Origin: Polaromonas sp.
GTDB taxonomy: Bacteria; Pseudomonadota; Gammaproteobacteria; Burkholderiales; Burkholderiaceae_C
DNA: 64,000 nucleotides
Reading direction: 5' to 3'
Assembly (NCBI RefSeq): GCF_030689685.1
Contig: NZ_JAUYEY010000019.1
Coordinates: forward strand, 1 to 64,000
Shown: piece by piece, positions 1-9,758 of the stretch
Layout of the letters: each line of letters opens with the position of its first letter
Numbering within the stretch: position 1 is the stretch's first letter
Made by a program: the position numbers and the translations under genes
Notes under the pieces: model-generated
The model's input: only the letters and a program-made list of their open reading frames with translations
Database searches by the model: none
Told to the model about the DNA's origin: nothing

Positions 1-421
1 GGGTAGCCGTACCGGGGGGGGTAACCGTGACAGGGATATCCGTGGTGCTGCTATAGGTGACTGTGCCGTCGTCGTTGCGCATCAACATGCCGGCTATGGT
101 TCGTTTTTCGTCGACGGTGATCGATTGATTACGTCGACCGACGATAATAAGGTCGTACTTTCCCGGTGCCAGCCCAGTGAATTTATAAATTCCATCTTTG
201 TTCGTCACGGTCGTAAGTGCGCTGCCATCGGGATGCTTCTTCACGACGACGACGACATTCGGAATAGGTTCACTGGCCGCCATTGCCGCCGAGCTCAGCA
301 GCGTGAAAGCCAATCCAAGGACGAGCGCGCGCGTGCCAGCGTATGCCGACGAAAGTCTTACTTTTTTTTCTTCGGCGTTTATGACACGGCTATGCTGGTA
401 GTTGATTTCGCTGCTCCTCAT
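1..421 (-). CDS. Secreted protein with carboxypeptidase-regulatory-like (SdrD B-type) domain, partial
   Basis: The reading frame from ATG at 421 stays open to the left edge, so the C-terminus is missing. About 25 residues in, a signal-peptide-like stretch (RALVLGLAFTLLSSAAMAAS) is followed by a motif typical of carboxypeptidase regulatory-like and SdrD B-type beta-sandwiches: NKDGIYKFTGLAPGKYDLII. These domains usually sit in cell-surface proteins. The charged N-terminal stretch before the hydrophobic core is long and no good ribosome binding site lies upstream of the ATG, so the real start is uncertain. It points the same way as the next two secreted proteins upstream (Gly-rich protein, beta-barrel), suggesting one envelope-related locus. 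Function unknown. Confidence 0.6.
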   Translation of the reverse strand, partial: MRSSEINYQHSRVINAEEKKVRLSSAYAGTRALVLGLAFTLLSSAAMAASEPIPNVVVVVKKHPDGSALTTVTNKDGIYKFTGLAPGKYDLIIVGRRNQSITVDEKRTIAGMLMRNDDGTVTYSSTTDIPVTVTPPGTAT

Positions 422-535
422 TGGAGGTTGGGTGATGGATCATTCAATTTCGAAATACTTGTCAATTCGCTCGGTGGTTTTGATACCGCCCGGTTTGACG
501 GTGAACAGCCTTAGCGGCAAGGGTCCGGAAATGGA

Positions 536-895
536 CTATCTCGGCCCCATCGCTCCGCTGCCCGTGCTTGCAGTGCCCGTCATCGAAGGACGGGAAAGGG
601 GGCCGGAGCCGATGGTTTGCTGTTGATTGAAGCCACCGCCGAAAGTTTGACCGCCTGAGCCGCTGCCGCTCATTTGTGAGCTGAATCCGCCGGACAGGCT
701 GCTGGCGCTGCCGGTACCGCCTGCGGGACCCATGCCAGTGCCGCTACCGAAGCCGATAACCGGGTTGGGTACAGTTTGCTCCGCAACTATGGCGGTGCCG
801 ACCGCCTGGTTGAATCCAGGTTGAGCCGCTGCATTGATGGGGCCGATGGCGATGAAGGCGTATGCCGCTGTGAAAATTGCAGGTTTGATTTTCAT
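536..895 (-). CDS. Small secreted Gly/Ser-rich protein
   Basis: A 119-residue protein with a clear signal peptide (MKIKPAIFTAAYAFIAIGPINAAAQ) and a mature part that is almost entirely Gly, Ser, Thr and Gln, with GSG, GGG and FNQ-type short repeats (for example FSSQMSGSGSGGQTFGGGFN). An AAAGG ribosome binding site precedes the ATG. No catalytic motif or known domain is visible; low-complexity secreted proteins of this type can be surface or matrix components, but that is speculation. It lies between a SdrD-like secreted protein and an outer-membrane barrel on the same strand. Confidence 0.6.
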   Translation of the reverse strand: MKIKPAIFTAAYAFIAIGPINAAAQPGFNQAVGTAIVAEQTVPNPVIGFGSGTGMGPAGGTGSASSLSGGFSSQMSGSGSGGQTFGGGFNQQQTIGSGPLSRPSMTGTASTGSGAMGPR

Positions 896-1004
896 TTCAA
901 TGACCTTTCATTGGGGTTGAACCTCGATGGCAAGAGGCATTAAGCTCTACAAGCTTGAGGCGCAGTGGGCAGGTTTTTGGTTGTCGATTTAGCTTGCGGA
1001 GCTA

Positions 1005-1781
1005 TCAATAACTGAAATTCAGGCCTACCGACACCGTGTGGTTGGTATAGGCTGTTCCGGCCAAATTGGAATCATTGCGCCCATAGGCGTAGCCGCCGCT
1101 CAGATACCAGTTTTTCGCCACCCGCTGTGTCACCTCGGCGAACAGCGTTTCCGATTTGCTGACAAAAAGCGTGGCACCCTTGAAATCACGCGTAGCGTGG
1201 CTGTAGCCGAGGTTGACGAACGTGTCCTTGAGCGGCAGGTAGCCCAGATTCACGCCGTAGGTTTCGCCGGTGTAGCTGTAGCCACTGAGGTTGGCTTTGG
1301 AGTCCTCATAGTCGCCAAACCCTTTGACCCAGACAGTCGGGCTCAATTGCTTCTTGATTTCAAGGGTTCCGCCGAAACCTTTGGAGTCGCTCGCGGTCTG
1401 CTGGGTGTAGCGAGTAAAACCGCGAGCCGTGACCTGCCCCGACCAGGTGGGGGAAAGCTGCTGGTAGAGCCCCGCGCTCGCCACCAGCATGGAACTGTTG
1501 AGGTTGTTGAATTTGTTGTAGGCAGAAGACAGGGCACCGATCTGACCGATGAAGTAGCGGGTTTGCGCGTCATCCAGCGGGGTGAAGTACACTGCAGAAG
1601 TGCTCAGTGTAAGGTAGTTGTCGCTGAGCTGATTCGGGGTATTTGGCGCGCCGTTGACGTTGTTGTCATGGGACAGCTTGGCACCCGCATTGAAGGTGAC
1701 TTCGGCTTGCGCCGGGCCGACCAGAACCGCCAAAACGGAGGCAAAGACGAAAGCAGGGGCCAAATTAAATCTCACTGGCAT
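1005..1781 (-). CDS. Outer-membrane beta-barrel protein
   Basis: The 258-residue product has a signal peptide ending in GPAQA^EV and then alternating hydrophobic/polar strands with aromatic belts (for example TRYFIGQIGALSSAY, TWSGQVTARGFTRY, WYLSGGYAYGR). It ends in NFSY, the terminal aromatic signature recognised by the BAM machinery. The length suits a barrel of about 12 strands. I cannot assign it to a named porin or transporter family; a resemblance to the barrel part of surface-lipoprotein-assembly modifiers is possible but unproven. It is the first of three same-strand secreted proteins running off the left edge, so it may assemble or export them. Confidence 0.7.
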   Translation of the reverse strand: MPVRFNLAPAFVFASVLAVLVGPAQAEVTFNAGAKLSHDNNVNGAPNTPNQLSDNYLTLSTSAVYFTPLDDAQTRYFIGQIGALSSAYNKFNNLNSSMLVASAGLYQQLSPTWSGQVTARGFTRYTQQTASDSKGFGGTLEIKKQLSPTVWVKGFGDYEDSKANLSGYSYTGETYGVNLGYLPLKDTFVNLGYSHATRDFKGATLFVSKSETLFAEVTQRVAKNWYLSGGYAYGRNDSNLAGTAYTNHTVSVGLNFSY

Positions 1782-1950
1782 GGCCGTTCTTCTTTATGGT
1801 TTGAGCTTCTTGCAAAACGTTCGAACTGAGTGGGTTTAGCCGCCGATGGGGCAGGGATGGACGGCCATTGCTGGCAAGATGGAGATTCCAAAGACCTCGG
1901 CGGTGCCCAAATGCATAGTATGCCACTCCAAGAATATTGCAACAACTTGT

Positions 1951-2209
1951 GAGGGACTTGCAGAATTCAAAACCACAGCCGCCCGTAATTGATCTTGCCG
2001 CTGACAAACGGACTCCATAGCTGATGTAAAAATTCAGCAATTGGAGAACATTGATGAGCAAGAGAAGCGACGGGCAGGCCTGGGGCAAGTACACCCTGGA
2101 ATTCAAACTGGAGGCGGTGCGCCTGGTCAAAGGCGGGCAAGCCCGTGCCTTGTTTTTTGCCTCAAGCTGCGGTTAATTCGACTGGTTTGTCGAATTCTGT
2201 AAGTCCCTC
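1951..2209. mobile_element. Internally deleted IS3-family remnant (MITE-like) with terminal inverted repeats
   Basis: GAGGGACTTGCAGAATTC at 1951-1968 is repeated in inverted orientation at 2192-2209 with one mismatch. Between them lies only the first part of an IS3-type orfA. A full element would exceed 1 kb, so most of it is gone while both ends remain. No clear target-site duplication is visible next to the repeats. Apart from this element, the stretch 1782-2287 between the barrel gene and the TVP38 pseudogene holds no recognisable gene. Confidence 0.6.
2054..2176 (+). pseudogene. Truncated IS3-family transposase OrfA (N-terminal 30 residues)
   Basis: From ATG 2054 the frame reads MSKRSDGQAWGKYTLEFKLE followed by AVRLVKGGQA, the conserved start of an IS3/IS911-type OrfA just before its helix-turn-helix. 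The match then breaks into unrelated sequence and stops at TAA 2174-2176, so the helix-turn-helix, OrfB and the DDE catalytic region are missing. It sits inside the inverted repeats described for the remnant element. Confidence 0.65.
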
Positions 2210-2287
2210 GCATGATCACACTTTTGTAAGAATCGTGCTTTTCGATCGACTGACTTCAGACAACAACCCACAAAGGCGGCTTTGGGT

Positions 2288-3265
2288 ACGCGAAAATTGA
2301 TCATTGCCGCGCTCCTGCTGGCCGGCATAGGCGCTTTTTTGCGTTTGATCTGGGGCGCTATTTCAGTCTGACCTTTGTCAAGGAAAGCCAGGCTTTGTTT
2401 GCAGCGCTATATGCCGAGCAGCCGGTGCTTCTGGCACTCGGTCTCTTTGCCGCTTGTGTGGCTGTGACCGCGCTGTCCCTGCCTGGGGCTGCCATCATGA
2501 CGTTGGCCGCAGGTGCCAGTTTCGGCCTGGTGATGGGTACGGTGCTGGTGTCTTTCGCTTCGACCCTGGGCGCGACGCTGGCCATGCTGGCGGCACGTTA
2601 CCTGCTGCGTGACAGTATTCAGGCACGTTTTGGTCGGCGCCTGGATGAAGTCAACCAAGGCATCAAAAAAGAGGGCGCGTTATACCTCTTCACGCTGCGG
2701 CTGATCCCGCTGGTGCCGTTTTTTGTGCTGAATCTGCTGATGGGCCTGACCCGCATCAGGACCTGGACTTACTTCTGCGTCAGCCAGTTAGGCATGTTGG
2801 CCGGTACCGTGGTGTATGGGATCGCGGGTACGCAGATCGCCAAAATTGATTCGCTGCAGTCAATAGCCTCTCCAGCGCTGATCGGTTCGTTTGTGTTGCT
2901 GGGCCTGCTGCCGCTGCTGGTCAACAAGGTATTGCAATTTTGAAGTGACCCGTTATGGCATGGACGACCTGGACCGCGCCATTGCCGACAGCGAGGCCAG
3001 GGGCTTTGTCAAAGTGCTGACGGTTCCAGGCAAGGACACCATTTTGGGGGTGACAATTGTGGGTACCCATGCGGCTGACCTGCTGGCCGAGTACGTGCTA
3101 GCCATGCGCCACGGCCTGGGCCTGAACAAGGTGCTGTCAACCATCCACACCTACCCCACGCTGGCTGAGGCCAACAAGTACGCGGCTGGTGAATGGAAGC
3201 GCGCGCACCAGCCCAAACGCCTGCTTGAGTGGGTGCGCAAATACCATGACTGGAAGCGTGGTTGA
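2288..3265 (+). pseudogene. Broken TVP38/TMEM64 - FAD pyridine nucleotide-disulfide oxidoreductase fusion
   Basis: Three lesions are visible. The expected start of a protein beginning (M)RKLIIAALLLAGIG reads ACG at 2288-2290. A run of six T at 2335-2340 is one base short: adding one T joins GIGAFF to AFDLGRYFSLTFVKESQ. After the TVP38-type membrane domain (about 2395-2940, with the SNARE-associated signature around GAALTLAAGASFG-like LPGAAIMTLAAGASFG) the frame changes at about 2938 and resumes as FEVTRYGMDDLDRAIADSEA, the C-terminal dimerisation domain of a mercuric-reductase-like oxidoreductase ending at 3265. The whole FAD/NAD core of some 400 residues is deleted. Full-length TVP38-oxidoreductase fusions of about 700 residues are known in betaproteobacteria. 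The gene is almost certainly dead. Confidence 0.8.
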
Positions 3266-3287
3266 CGGGAGCCGAGGGTGTTGCAGT

Positions 3288-3343
3288 TGCTATGTTTTTG
3301 ATAGCTTCTTACGCTTGTGCGACGGGGGCTAAAGGCATTTTTT
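3288..3343 (+). repeat. 55-bp dispersed palindromic element, copy A
   Basis: Head TGCTATGTTTTTGATAGCT and tail GGGCTAAAGGCATTTTTT match the family consensus found elsewhere in the window. A second, degenerate unit (TAATAGCTCC... to GGAGGTAAAAAAAGGC) follows directly. It sits between the convergent ends of the TVP38 pseudogene and the comEA-like gene. Confidence 0.65.
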
Positions 3344-3393
3344 AATAGCTCCATTACTTTGCTGGGCAAGGGTTGGAGGTAAAAAAAGGCATG

Positions 3394-3416
3394 AAAAAAC
3401 CCGCACAAGGCGGGTT
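3394..3416 (-). terminator. Rho-independent terminator of the comEA-like gene
   Basis: On the minus strand AACCCGC (3410-3416) pairs with GCGGGTT (3398-3404) around a 5-nt loop, followed by six U. It lies about 20 bases after the stop codon of the comEA-like gene. Confidence 0.75.
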
Positions 3417-3436
3417 GATTCACAAGCGCGGAGTGC

Positions 3437-3904
3437 TTACTTCTTGACGGGTTCGGTCTTGGTGTCGGCTTTGGGTGTCACGGCGGCCTTCACGTCCTTG
3501 GCAGTTTCCTTGACCGCATCCTTGGTTGCGACGGCGGCGCCTTTCGCGGCATCCTTGGTGGCCACGGCCGCATCCTTGGCTTTTTCAGTCACCGGTTTGG
3601 CAGCTTTGGGGTCGGCCTTGACATCGGCTTTGCCGCCGGCCTTGTAGCTGGCGCCGTTGACCGTCATGCCTTCGGCCGAGAACTTGGCCGCGCTGTCGGT
3701 GCCTACGCCTTTGACGCGGGTGACAAAATCATTCCAGTCCTTGAAGGGCGCCTTCTTGCGCTCGGACATGATCAGTGCGGACTTGACCGGGCCAATGCCC
3801 TTGATGCTGTCGAGTTCGGCAGAGGTGGCGGTATTGACATCGACAGCGGCAAAGGCCATGGCGACATACAGGGTGGCGACGAAGGCCAGCAGTTTCTTGA
3901 ACAT
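3437..3904 (-). CDS. ComEA-like secreted helix-hairpin-helix protein with Ala/Lys-rich tail
   Basis: After a signal peptide (MFKKLLAFVATLYVAMAFA) comes a ComEA-type helix-hairpin-helix DNA-binding domain, VDVNTATSAELDSIKGIGP, with a second hairpin around VKGVGTDSAAKF. The C-terminal half is a Lys/Ala-rich low-complexity tail with repeated KDAAKGAAVATKDAV-like units. ComEA proteins bind incoming DNA in the periplasm during natural transformation; the tail is unusual. The start at 3904 is preferred because GAGGAG lies at proper spacing upstream, whereas an ATG five codons earlier overlaps that site. Downstream of hldD, as in other Burkholderiales. Confidence 0.8.
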   Translation of the reverse strand: MFKKLLAFVATLYVAMAFAAVDVNTATSAELDSIKGIGPVKSALIMSERKKAPFKDWNDFVTRVKGVGTDSAAKFSAEGMTVNGASYKAGGKADVKADPKAAKPVTEKAKDAAVATKDAAKGAAVATKDAVKETAKDVKAAVTPKADTKTEPVKK

Positions 3905-3951
3905 CGGGAAGCTCCTCATGGTTGTTGAAAGCGGATGATCCTTCCTGCGAA

Positions 3952-5031
3952 TCAGGAAGTCCCGCTTTTAACGGTTGCGCAGCCCCAAACGTTGACCGGG
4001 GCGACGGGAACCCCCAGCATACGGCCTACAGGCCCTTGGGCCAGCTTGTTCATGTAAGCAGATACACCTGTCTGGACATCTGCAAACGAATGCTTACAGC
4101 CTACCGCCCGCAGGGCCGTCAAATCCGCTTGGGTGTAACTCTGGTATTTGCCCACCAGGGCGGGCGGGAAGTCGATGTAGTCGATCATGCCGCCGTGCGC
4201 GGCTTCTTCCAGGCTCAAGGGCTTTTCACCCTGGTGGTGGCGCAGCGTGTTGACAACCGCGAGCGCCACATCGTTGAAGGGCTGGGCCCGGCCGGTGCCG
4301 AGGTTGAAGATGCCGCTTGCTTCCGGATGGTCGAGGAACCACAGGTTGACGGCAACCACGTCGTCGATGAAGACGAAGTCGCGCATCTGCCCGCCAGGGC
4401 CGTAGCCGCCGTACTCGCCAAACAGCTTGACCTTGCCTTCCGTGCGGAACTGGCTGAACTGGTGGAAGGCGACGCTGGCCATGCGACCCTTGTGTTGCTC
4501 GCGCGGGCCGTAGACGTTGAAATAACGAAAACCTGCCACCTGGGTTTGCGCATTTTTGAAAAGCGGGCCCAGCTCGCGCCGCAGCCGCTGGTCGAACAGC
4601 AGCTTGGAGTAGCCATAGACGTTGAGCGGCTTCTCGAACTCGGGCGACTCGCGGAAGGTGTCCGAGCCGCCGTAGGTGGCCGCCGACGAGGCATAGATCA
4701 GCCGCGTGCCTTGGGCCTGGCAGGCGTCGAACAGGTCGCAGGACAAGGTGTAGTTGTTGTCCATCATGTACTTGCCGTTGGGCTCCATGGTGTCGCTGCA
4801 GGCACCCTCATGGAACACGGCCTCGACCTCGCCGAAAGCCGCTTCGGCAAACAGGTCGTAAAAGTCATCGACGTCGATGTACTCGGCAATCTGCAGGTCC
4901 GCCAGGTTGCGGAATTTGTCGCCATGGGTCAGGTCGTCCACCGCGATGACGTCGTCGATGCCGCGCGCGTTGAGGCCCTGGATGATGTTGGCGCCGATAA
5001 AACCTGCGGCACCCGTGACGACGATTTTCAT
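3952..5031 (-). CDS. hldD: ADP-L-glycero-D-manno-heptose 6-epimerase
   Basis: An extended short-chain dehydrogenase that epimerises ADP-D-glycero-D-manno-heptose to the L-glycero form, the last cytoplasmic step before heptose enters the LPS inner core. The NAD(P)-binding motif [10 protein letters not shown] is at the very N-terminus and the catalytic Y-x-x-x-K is in [27 protein letters not shown] is typical of HldD. At 359 residues it is about 25 longer than most family members, with an extra C-terminal stretch after SAYMNKLA. It overlaps the upstream heptose kinase gene by four bases (ATGA), so the two are translationally coupled. Confidence 0.93.
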   Translation of the reverse strand: MKIVVTGAAGFIGANIIQGLNARGIDDVIAVDDLTHGDKFRNLADLQIAEYIDVDDFYDLFAEAAFGEVEAVFHEGACSDTMEPNGKYMMDNNYTLSCDLFDACQAQGTRLIYASSAATYGGSDTFRESPEFEKPLNVYGYSKLLFDQRLRRELGPLFKNAQTQVAGFRYFNVYGPREQHKGRMASVAFHQFSQFRTEGKVKLFGEYGGYGPGGQMRDFVFIDDVVAVNLWFLDHPEASGIFNLGTGRAQPFNDVALAVVNTLRHHQGEKPLSLEEAAHGGMIDYIDFPPALVGKYQSYTQADLTALRAVGCKHSFADVQTGVSAYMNKLAQGPVGRMLGVPVAPVNVWGCATVKSGTS

Positions 5032-5969
5032 GTGAAGAGTTCCTCGTAACTGACGGTTGCAGTGCCGAATTTGCCGACCACGATGCCGCTGGCGCGATTG
5101 GCCACCGGCACCGCCTCGCGCAGACTCAGGCCGGCGGCCAGCATGGCGGCCAGTGTGCCGATTACCGTGTCGCCGGCGCCTGTCACGTCAAACACCTCGC
5201 GTGCCAGCGCAGGCACATGAAGCTGACCCTGGGCGTCGAACAGCGTCATGCCTTCCTCGCTGCGGGTCAGCAGCACGGCTTGCAATTGCAGGTCCTCGCG
5301 CAGCCTGTGCGCGCGCAATTGCAGGTCCGCCTCATCGTGCCAGGGGCCGATGACCTGTTCAAGTTCGGCGCGATTCGGTGTGATGGCCGTGGCATTTCGG
5401 TAGCGTGAGTAGTCCGATCCCTTGGGATCGACCAGCACCAACTTGCCGGCGGCGCGGGCCTGGCCAATCATCAGTGCGATGTGTGCCAGGCCACCCTTGC
5501 CGTAGTCAGAGAACAGCACGGCGTCGTGCTGCGGCAGCAGTTTGTCGAAGGCGGCCGACTGCGAGGCCAGCACTTCGTTTTCAGGCGTGTTTTCAAAATC
5601 CAGCCGCAGCAACTGCTGCTGACGCCCGATCACGCGCATCTTGACGGTTGTCTTGAGCTGCGGGTCGCGCCCGAAGCAGGGCGTGATGCCAGAGGCGGCC
5701 ACCAGCGCTTCGAGCTGGTGGCTGGCTTCATCATCACCGACCACGCTCAGCAGCGAGGCGCGGGCGCCGACGGTCACGATGTTGTAAGCCACATTGGCAG
5801 CGCCGCCCATGCGTTCTTCCTGGCGCGTCACGCGCACCACCGGCACCGGCGCTTCGGGCGAGATGCGGTCCACCGCGCCATACCAGTAGCGGTCCAGCAT
5901 GGCGTCGCCGACCACCAGCACACGGGCCTTGGCCAGCTGTTCACGCGTTAAAGTCGTATGTGTTGTCAT
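5028..5969 (-). CDS. hldE: D-glycero-beta-D-manno-heptose-7-phosphate kinase (HldE domain 1/HldA)
   Basis: A PfkB/ribokinase-family sugar kinase that phosphorylates heptose 7-phosphate at C1 in ADP-heptose synthesis. The N-terminal [11 protein letters not shown] and the C-terminal catalytic motif [11 protein letters not shown] are present, with substrate-loop residues [13 protein letters not shown]. At 313 residues it contains only the kinase domain; the adenylyltransferase half of the enterobacterial bifunctional HldE is absent and must be encoded elsewhere (rfaE2/hldC type). Coupled to hldD by ATGA overlap. The name rfaE1 or hldA would be equally valid. Confidence 0.9.
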   Translation of the reverse strand: MTTHTTLTREQLAKARVLVVGDAMLDRYWYGAVDRISPEAPVPVVRVTRQEERMGGAANVAYNIVTVGARASLLSVVGDDEASHQLEALVAASGITPCFGRDPQLKTTVKMRVIGRQQQLLRLDFENTPENEVLASQSAAFDKLLPQHDAVLFSDYGKGGLAHIALMIGQARAAGKLVLVDPKGSDYSRYRNATAITPNRAELEQVIGPWHDEADLQLRAHRLREDLQLQAVLLTRSEEGMTLFDAQGQLHVPALAREVFDVTGAGDTVIGTLAAMLAAGLSLREAVPVANRASGIVVGKFGTATVSYEELFT

Positions 5970-5989
5970 GTGTATGGATTCTTACACCA

Positions 5990-6080
5990 GCGGACACTGC
6001 GGAACCGGCTTTGCCGGGCCGCTGGTGTCGCCCCCTGCAAGGGGGAAGGCGCAGCGAAGCGAAGCCACGGGGGTGTGCAA
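5990..6080. repeat. GC-rich dispersed repeat, copy 1 (diverged)
   Basis: Between lapB and the heptose kinase gene, the stretch with GGCTTTGCCGGGCC, CCCCCTGCAAGGGGG and CGCAGCGAAGCGAAGCCACG resembles, in inverse orientation, the repeats at 25855, 29302 and 34785. It contains a CCCCCT/AGGGGG hairpin. Confidence 0.5.
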
Positions 6081-6082
6081 TG

Positions 6083-7228
6083 TCATAGTTCTTCGATCCG
6101 CCGCGCCGGGTAGCTGTCCCAGGCCTGGCAACCTGGGCAGTGCCAGAAGTGCTGGGTCGCCTCGAAGCCGCAGGCCGCGCAGCGGTAGCGCAGCAATGGT
6201 TTGGTGGCTTTGTCCAGCGCCCTTTGAAGCAGCCCGTGCTGATGTTCGTTGCCCAGTTTTTCACCCGCAATCCACTTGGCCGCAGCGACCAGCGAGGCTT
6301 CGCGCTCAAGGTGCCGCCCATACCACTGGCGCGCCTCGCCAGCGGCAATGTCCAGCCGGATGATGGCCTCCAGCAGATCGAGTGAAGGCAACTGGGCGTA
6401 ACTGGTTTTGAGCAGTTCCAGGGCAGCGGCCTGCTGCCCGCCTTGCTGCGCAATGTTGACCAGCAAGCCAGCGGCAAGCGGCAAGGCCTGCGGGGCATTT
6501 TGCGCAAGCGTGCCCAGACTGGCGAAGGCCGCAGCGTGCTGGCCCAGCTGGGTCTGGAGTTTCGCCAGATCAATCAGCGGACGGGGCGAGGCCGGCGCCA
6601 GTGCAACTGCCTGTTGCAGGCTGTCCAGCGCCTGCGCCGTGGCCCCCGATGCGGCTGCGGCCAGGGCCTGTTCACACAGGTAGTGCGCCTGCCGGTTGCT
6701 GAAGCTGCCCTGGCTGGTACTGTCAAGCTTGCCAGCGATCTCGGTCGCGTGGTCCCAGTCGCGTGAACGTTCGTAAATCGACAGCAGCGCCAGCCGGGCT
6801 TCTTCCTCGTAAGGGGTGCCCTCGAGCTTTCGCAGGGCGACCTCGGCGCGGTCCAGCAGGCCGGCCTTCAGGAAGTCGAGCGCCAGCGCGTGCTGCGCGC
6901 GGTCGCGCTCGGGCTGGGTTAGGTCGCCGCGCGACATCAGGTGTTCGTGCACGCGCACCGCGCGTTCGTATTCACCGCGGCGGCGAAACAGGTTACCGAG
7001 CGCGAAATGCAGCTCCGAGGTGTCGGGGTCGTTCTGCACCGCCTCGATGAAGGCGTCGATGGCCTGGTCCTGCTGCTCGTTGAGCAGGAAGTTCAGGCCT
7101 CGGAAGTAGGCCTTGGGCGCCTGCCGGTTTTCGATGCGCATCTGCCTCAGGTCAAGGCGGGAGGCCAGCCAGCCGAGGGTGAAGGCGATGGGAAAGCCGA
7201 GCAGGACCCAGGTGAAGTCAAAGTCCAT
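6083..7228 (-). CDS. lapB: LPS assembly protein B (YciM)
   Basis: An inner-membrane-anchored TPR protein which, with FtsH, controls LpxC turnover and so LPS synthesis. The N-terminal membrane anchor (FTWVLLGFPIAFTLGWLASR) is followed by the family sequence AYFRGLNFLLNEQQDQAIDA, then TPR repeats to about residue 340, and a C-terminal rubredoxin-like metal site with two CxxC pairs (CAACGF and CPGC). The length (381) suits the family. It overlaps lapA by 11 bases and lies next to the heptose genes, consistent with a role in LPS homeostasis. Confidence 0.92.
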   Translation of the reverse strand: MDFDFTWVLLGFPIAFTLGWLASRLDLRQMRIENRQAPKAYFRGLNFLLNEQQDQAIDAFIEAVQNDPDTSELHFALGNLFRRRGEYERAVRVHEHLMSRGDLTQPERDRAQHALALDFLKAGLLDRAEVALRKLEGTPYEEEARLALLSIYERSRDWDHATEIAGKLDSTSQGSFSNRQAHYLCEQALAAAASGATAQALDSLQQAVALAPASPRPLIDLAKLQTQLGQHAAAFASLGTLAQNAPQALPLAAGLLVNIAQQGGQQAAALELLKTSYAQLPSLDLLEAIIRLDIAAGEARQWYGRHLEREASLVAAAKWIAGEKLGNEHQHGLLQRALDKATKPLLRYRCAACGFEATQHFWHCPGCQAWDSYPARRIEEL

Positions 7229-7490
7229 GGTGCATGGTGGAGGGGTTCTCGCTGAGCTGGCTTTGCTGGCTGAGGCGTGTGCCCCGGCGTTTTTTCCACC
7301 AGCGCGGCATCATCATCAGGATGCCGGCCGCCAGGCCAAAAGCAAACGTGACCAGCACCACCAGCACCAGCGGCGCCTGCCAATGTGTTCCGAAAAAGAA
7401 ATTGACGGAAACGACCTGCTGGTTGTTCAGCGCGAACGCAAAAAGCGTAAAAAAAATGGCTGCCTTGAGCAGCCACATCAGGTATTTCAC
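7218..7490 (-). CDS. lapA: LPS assembly protein A domain protein
   Basis: A 90-residue inner-membrane protein of the LapA/YciS family with two transmembrane helices (LLKAAIFFTLFAFALNN and VLVVLVTFAFGLAAGILMMM) separated by the typical NQQVVSVNFFFG turn and followed by a basic cytoplasmic tail. It partners LapB. The reading frame runs 11 bases into lapB, so the two are coupled. Confidence 0.88.
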   Translation of the reverse strand: MKYLMWLLKAAIFFTLFAFALNNQQVVSVNFFFGTHWQAPLVLVVLVTFAFGLAAGILMMMPRWWKKRRGTRLSQQSQLSENPSTMHHGL

Positions 7491-7543
7491 GTCGGGACCC
7501 CTTGTGGTGCGGCAATTGTAGCCAGCCCGAACAGGGAAAGCGC

Positions 7544-7855
7544 TTATTTGGCTTTGGGCGCCAGCATTTCTTCGGTGCGGGTGTCCACCGCTTCACGCAA
7601 GGCTTTGCCTGGCTTGAAGTGGGGCACGCGTTTTTCCGGGATGGCCACGCTTTCGCCGGAGCGCGGATTGCGCCCCATGCGGGGCGGGCGCCGGTTGATG
7701 GAAAAGCTGCCAAAGCCTCGGATCTCGATCCGGTGCCCACGCACCAGCGCGTCGCTCATGGCGTCAAGAATCGTCTTGACGGCATATTCGGCATCGCGGT
7801 GTGTTAGCTGGCCGAATCGGGCCGCCAGTTCTTCGACAAGATCGCTTCGGGTCAT
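7544..7855 (-). CDS. ihfB: Integration host factor subunit beta
   Basis: A 103-residue HU/IHF-family DNA-bending protein. The family signature [20 protein letters not shown] with the intercalating proline arm is intact and the N-terminus ([13 protein letters not shown]) is typical of IHF-beta. It lies between rpsA and lapA, as in most proteobacteria. IHF is relevant to the sigma-54 glnA promoter at 29906, where DNA bending often helps NtrC reach the polymerase. Confidence 0.95.
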   Translation of the reverse strand: MTRSDLVEELAARFGQLTHRDAEYAVKTILDAMSDALVRGHRIEIRGFGSFSINRRPPRMGRNPRSGESVAIPEKRVPHFKPGKALREAVDTRTEEMLAPKAK

Positions 7856-7922
7856 GGGAATGTGGGGACAGCGAAATGGCGTGCCGTTCCGGAGAGGGGG
7901 CAGGCCATTCGCAGAAGTCCGT

Positions 7923-9608
<1,686 letters not shown>

Positions 9609-9670
9609 TGATATTTCCTAGTCCACAGAGCAGGGTTCCAATAGCGGAATTGCTATTGTTTTTAGAGCTG

Positions 9671-9701
9671 ACTGCGGCGATTTGGTGCGGGTGACCGCAG
9701 T
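9671..9701 (-). promoter_or_regulatory. rpsA: Possible leader hairpin upstream of rpsA
   Basis: ACTGCGG (9671-9677) and CCGCAGT (9695-9701) form a 7-bp stem with a 17-nt loop in the 150-base gap between cmk and rpsA. rpsA leaders in other bacteria fold into hairpins used for autogenous control, so this could play that part; conservation is untested. Confidence 0.35.
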
Positions 9702-9758
9702 TAAGTTAATGATCCTGCTGACCGAAGCACTGGCGTGCCTACAAAAAATGTACAGGGG

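Noticed and set aside
2891..3265. Stand-alone small gene for a pyridine nucleotide-disulfide oxidoreductase domain
   Set aside because: Only the dimerisation domain is present and its start lies in the TVP38 domain in another frame; it is the 3' part of the broken fusion.
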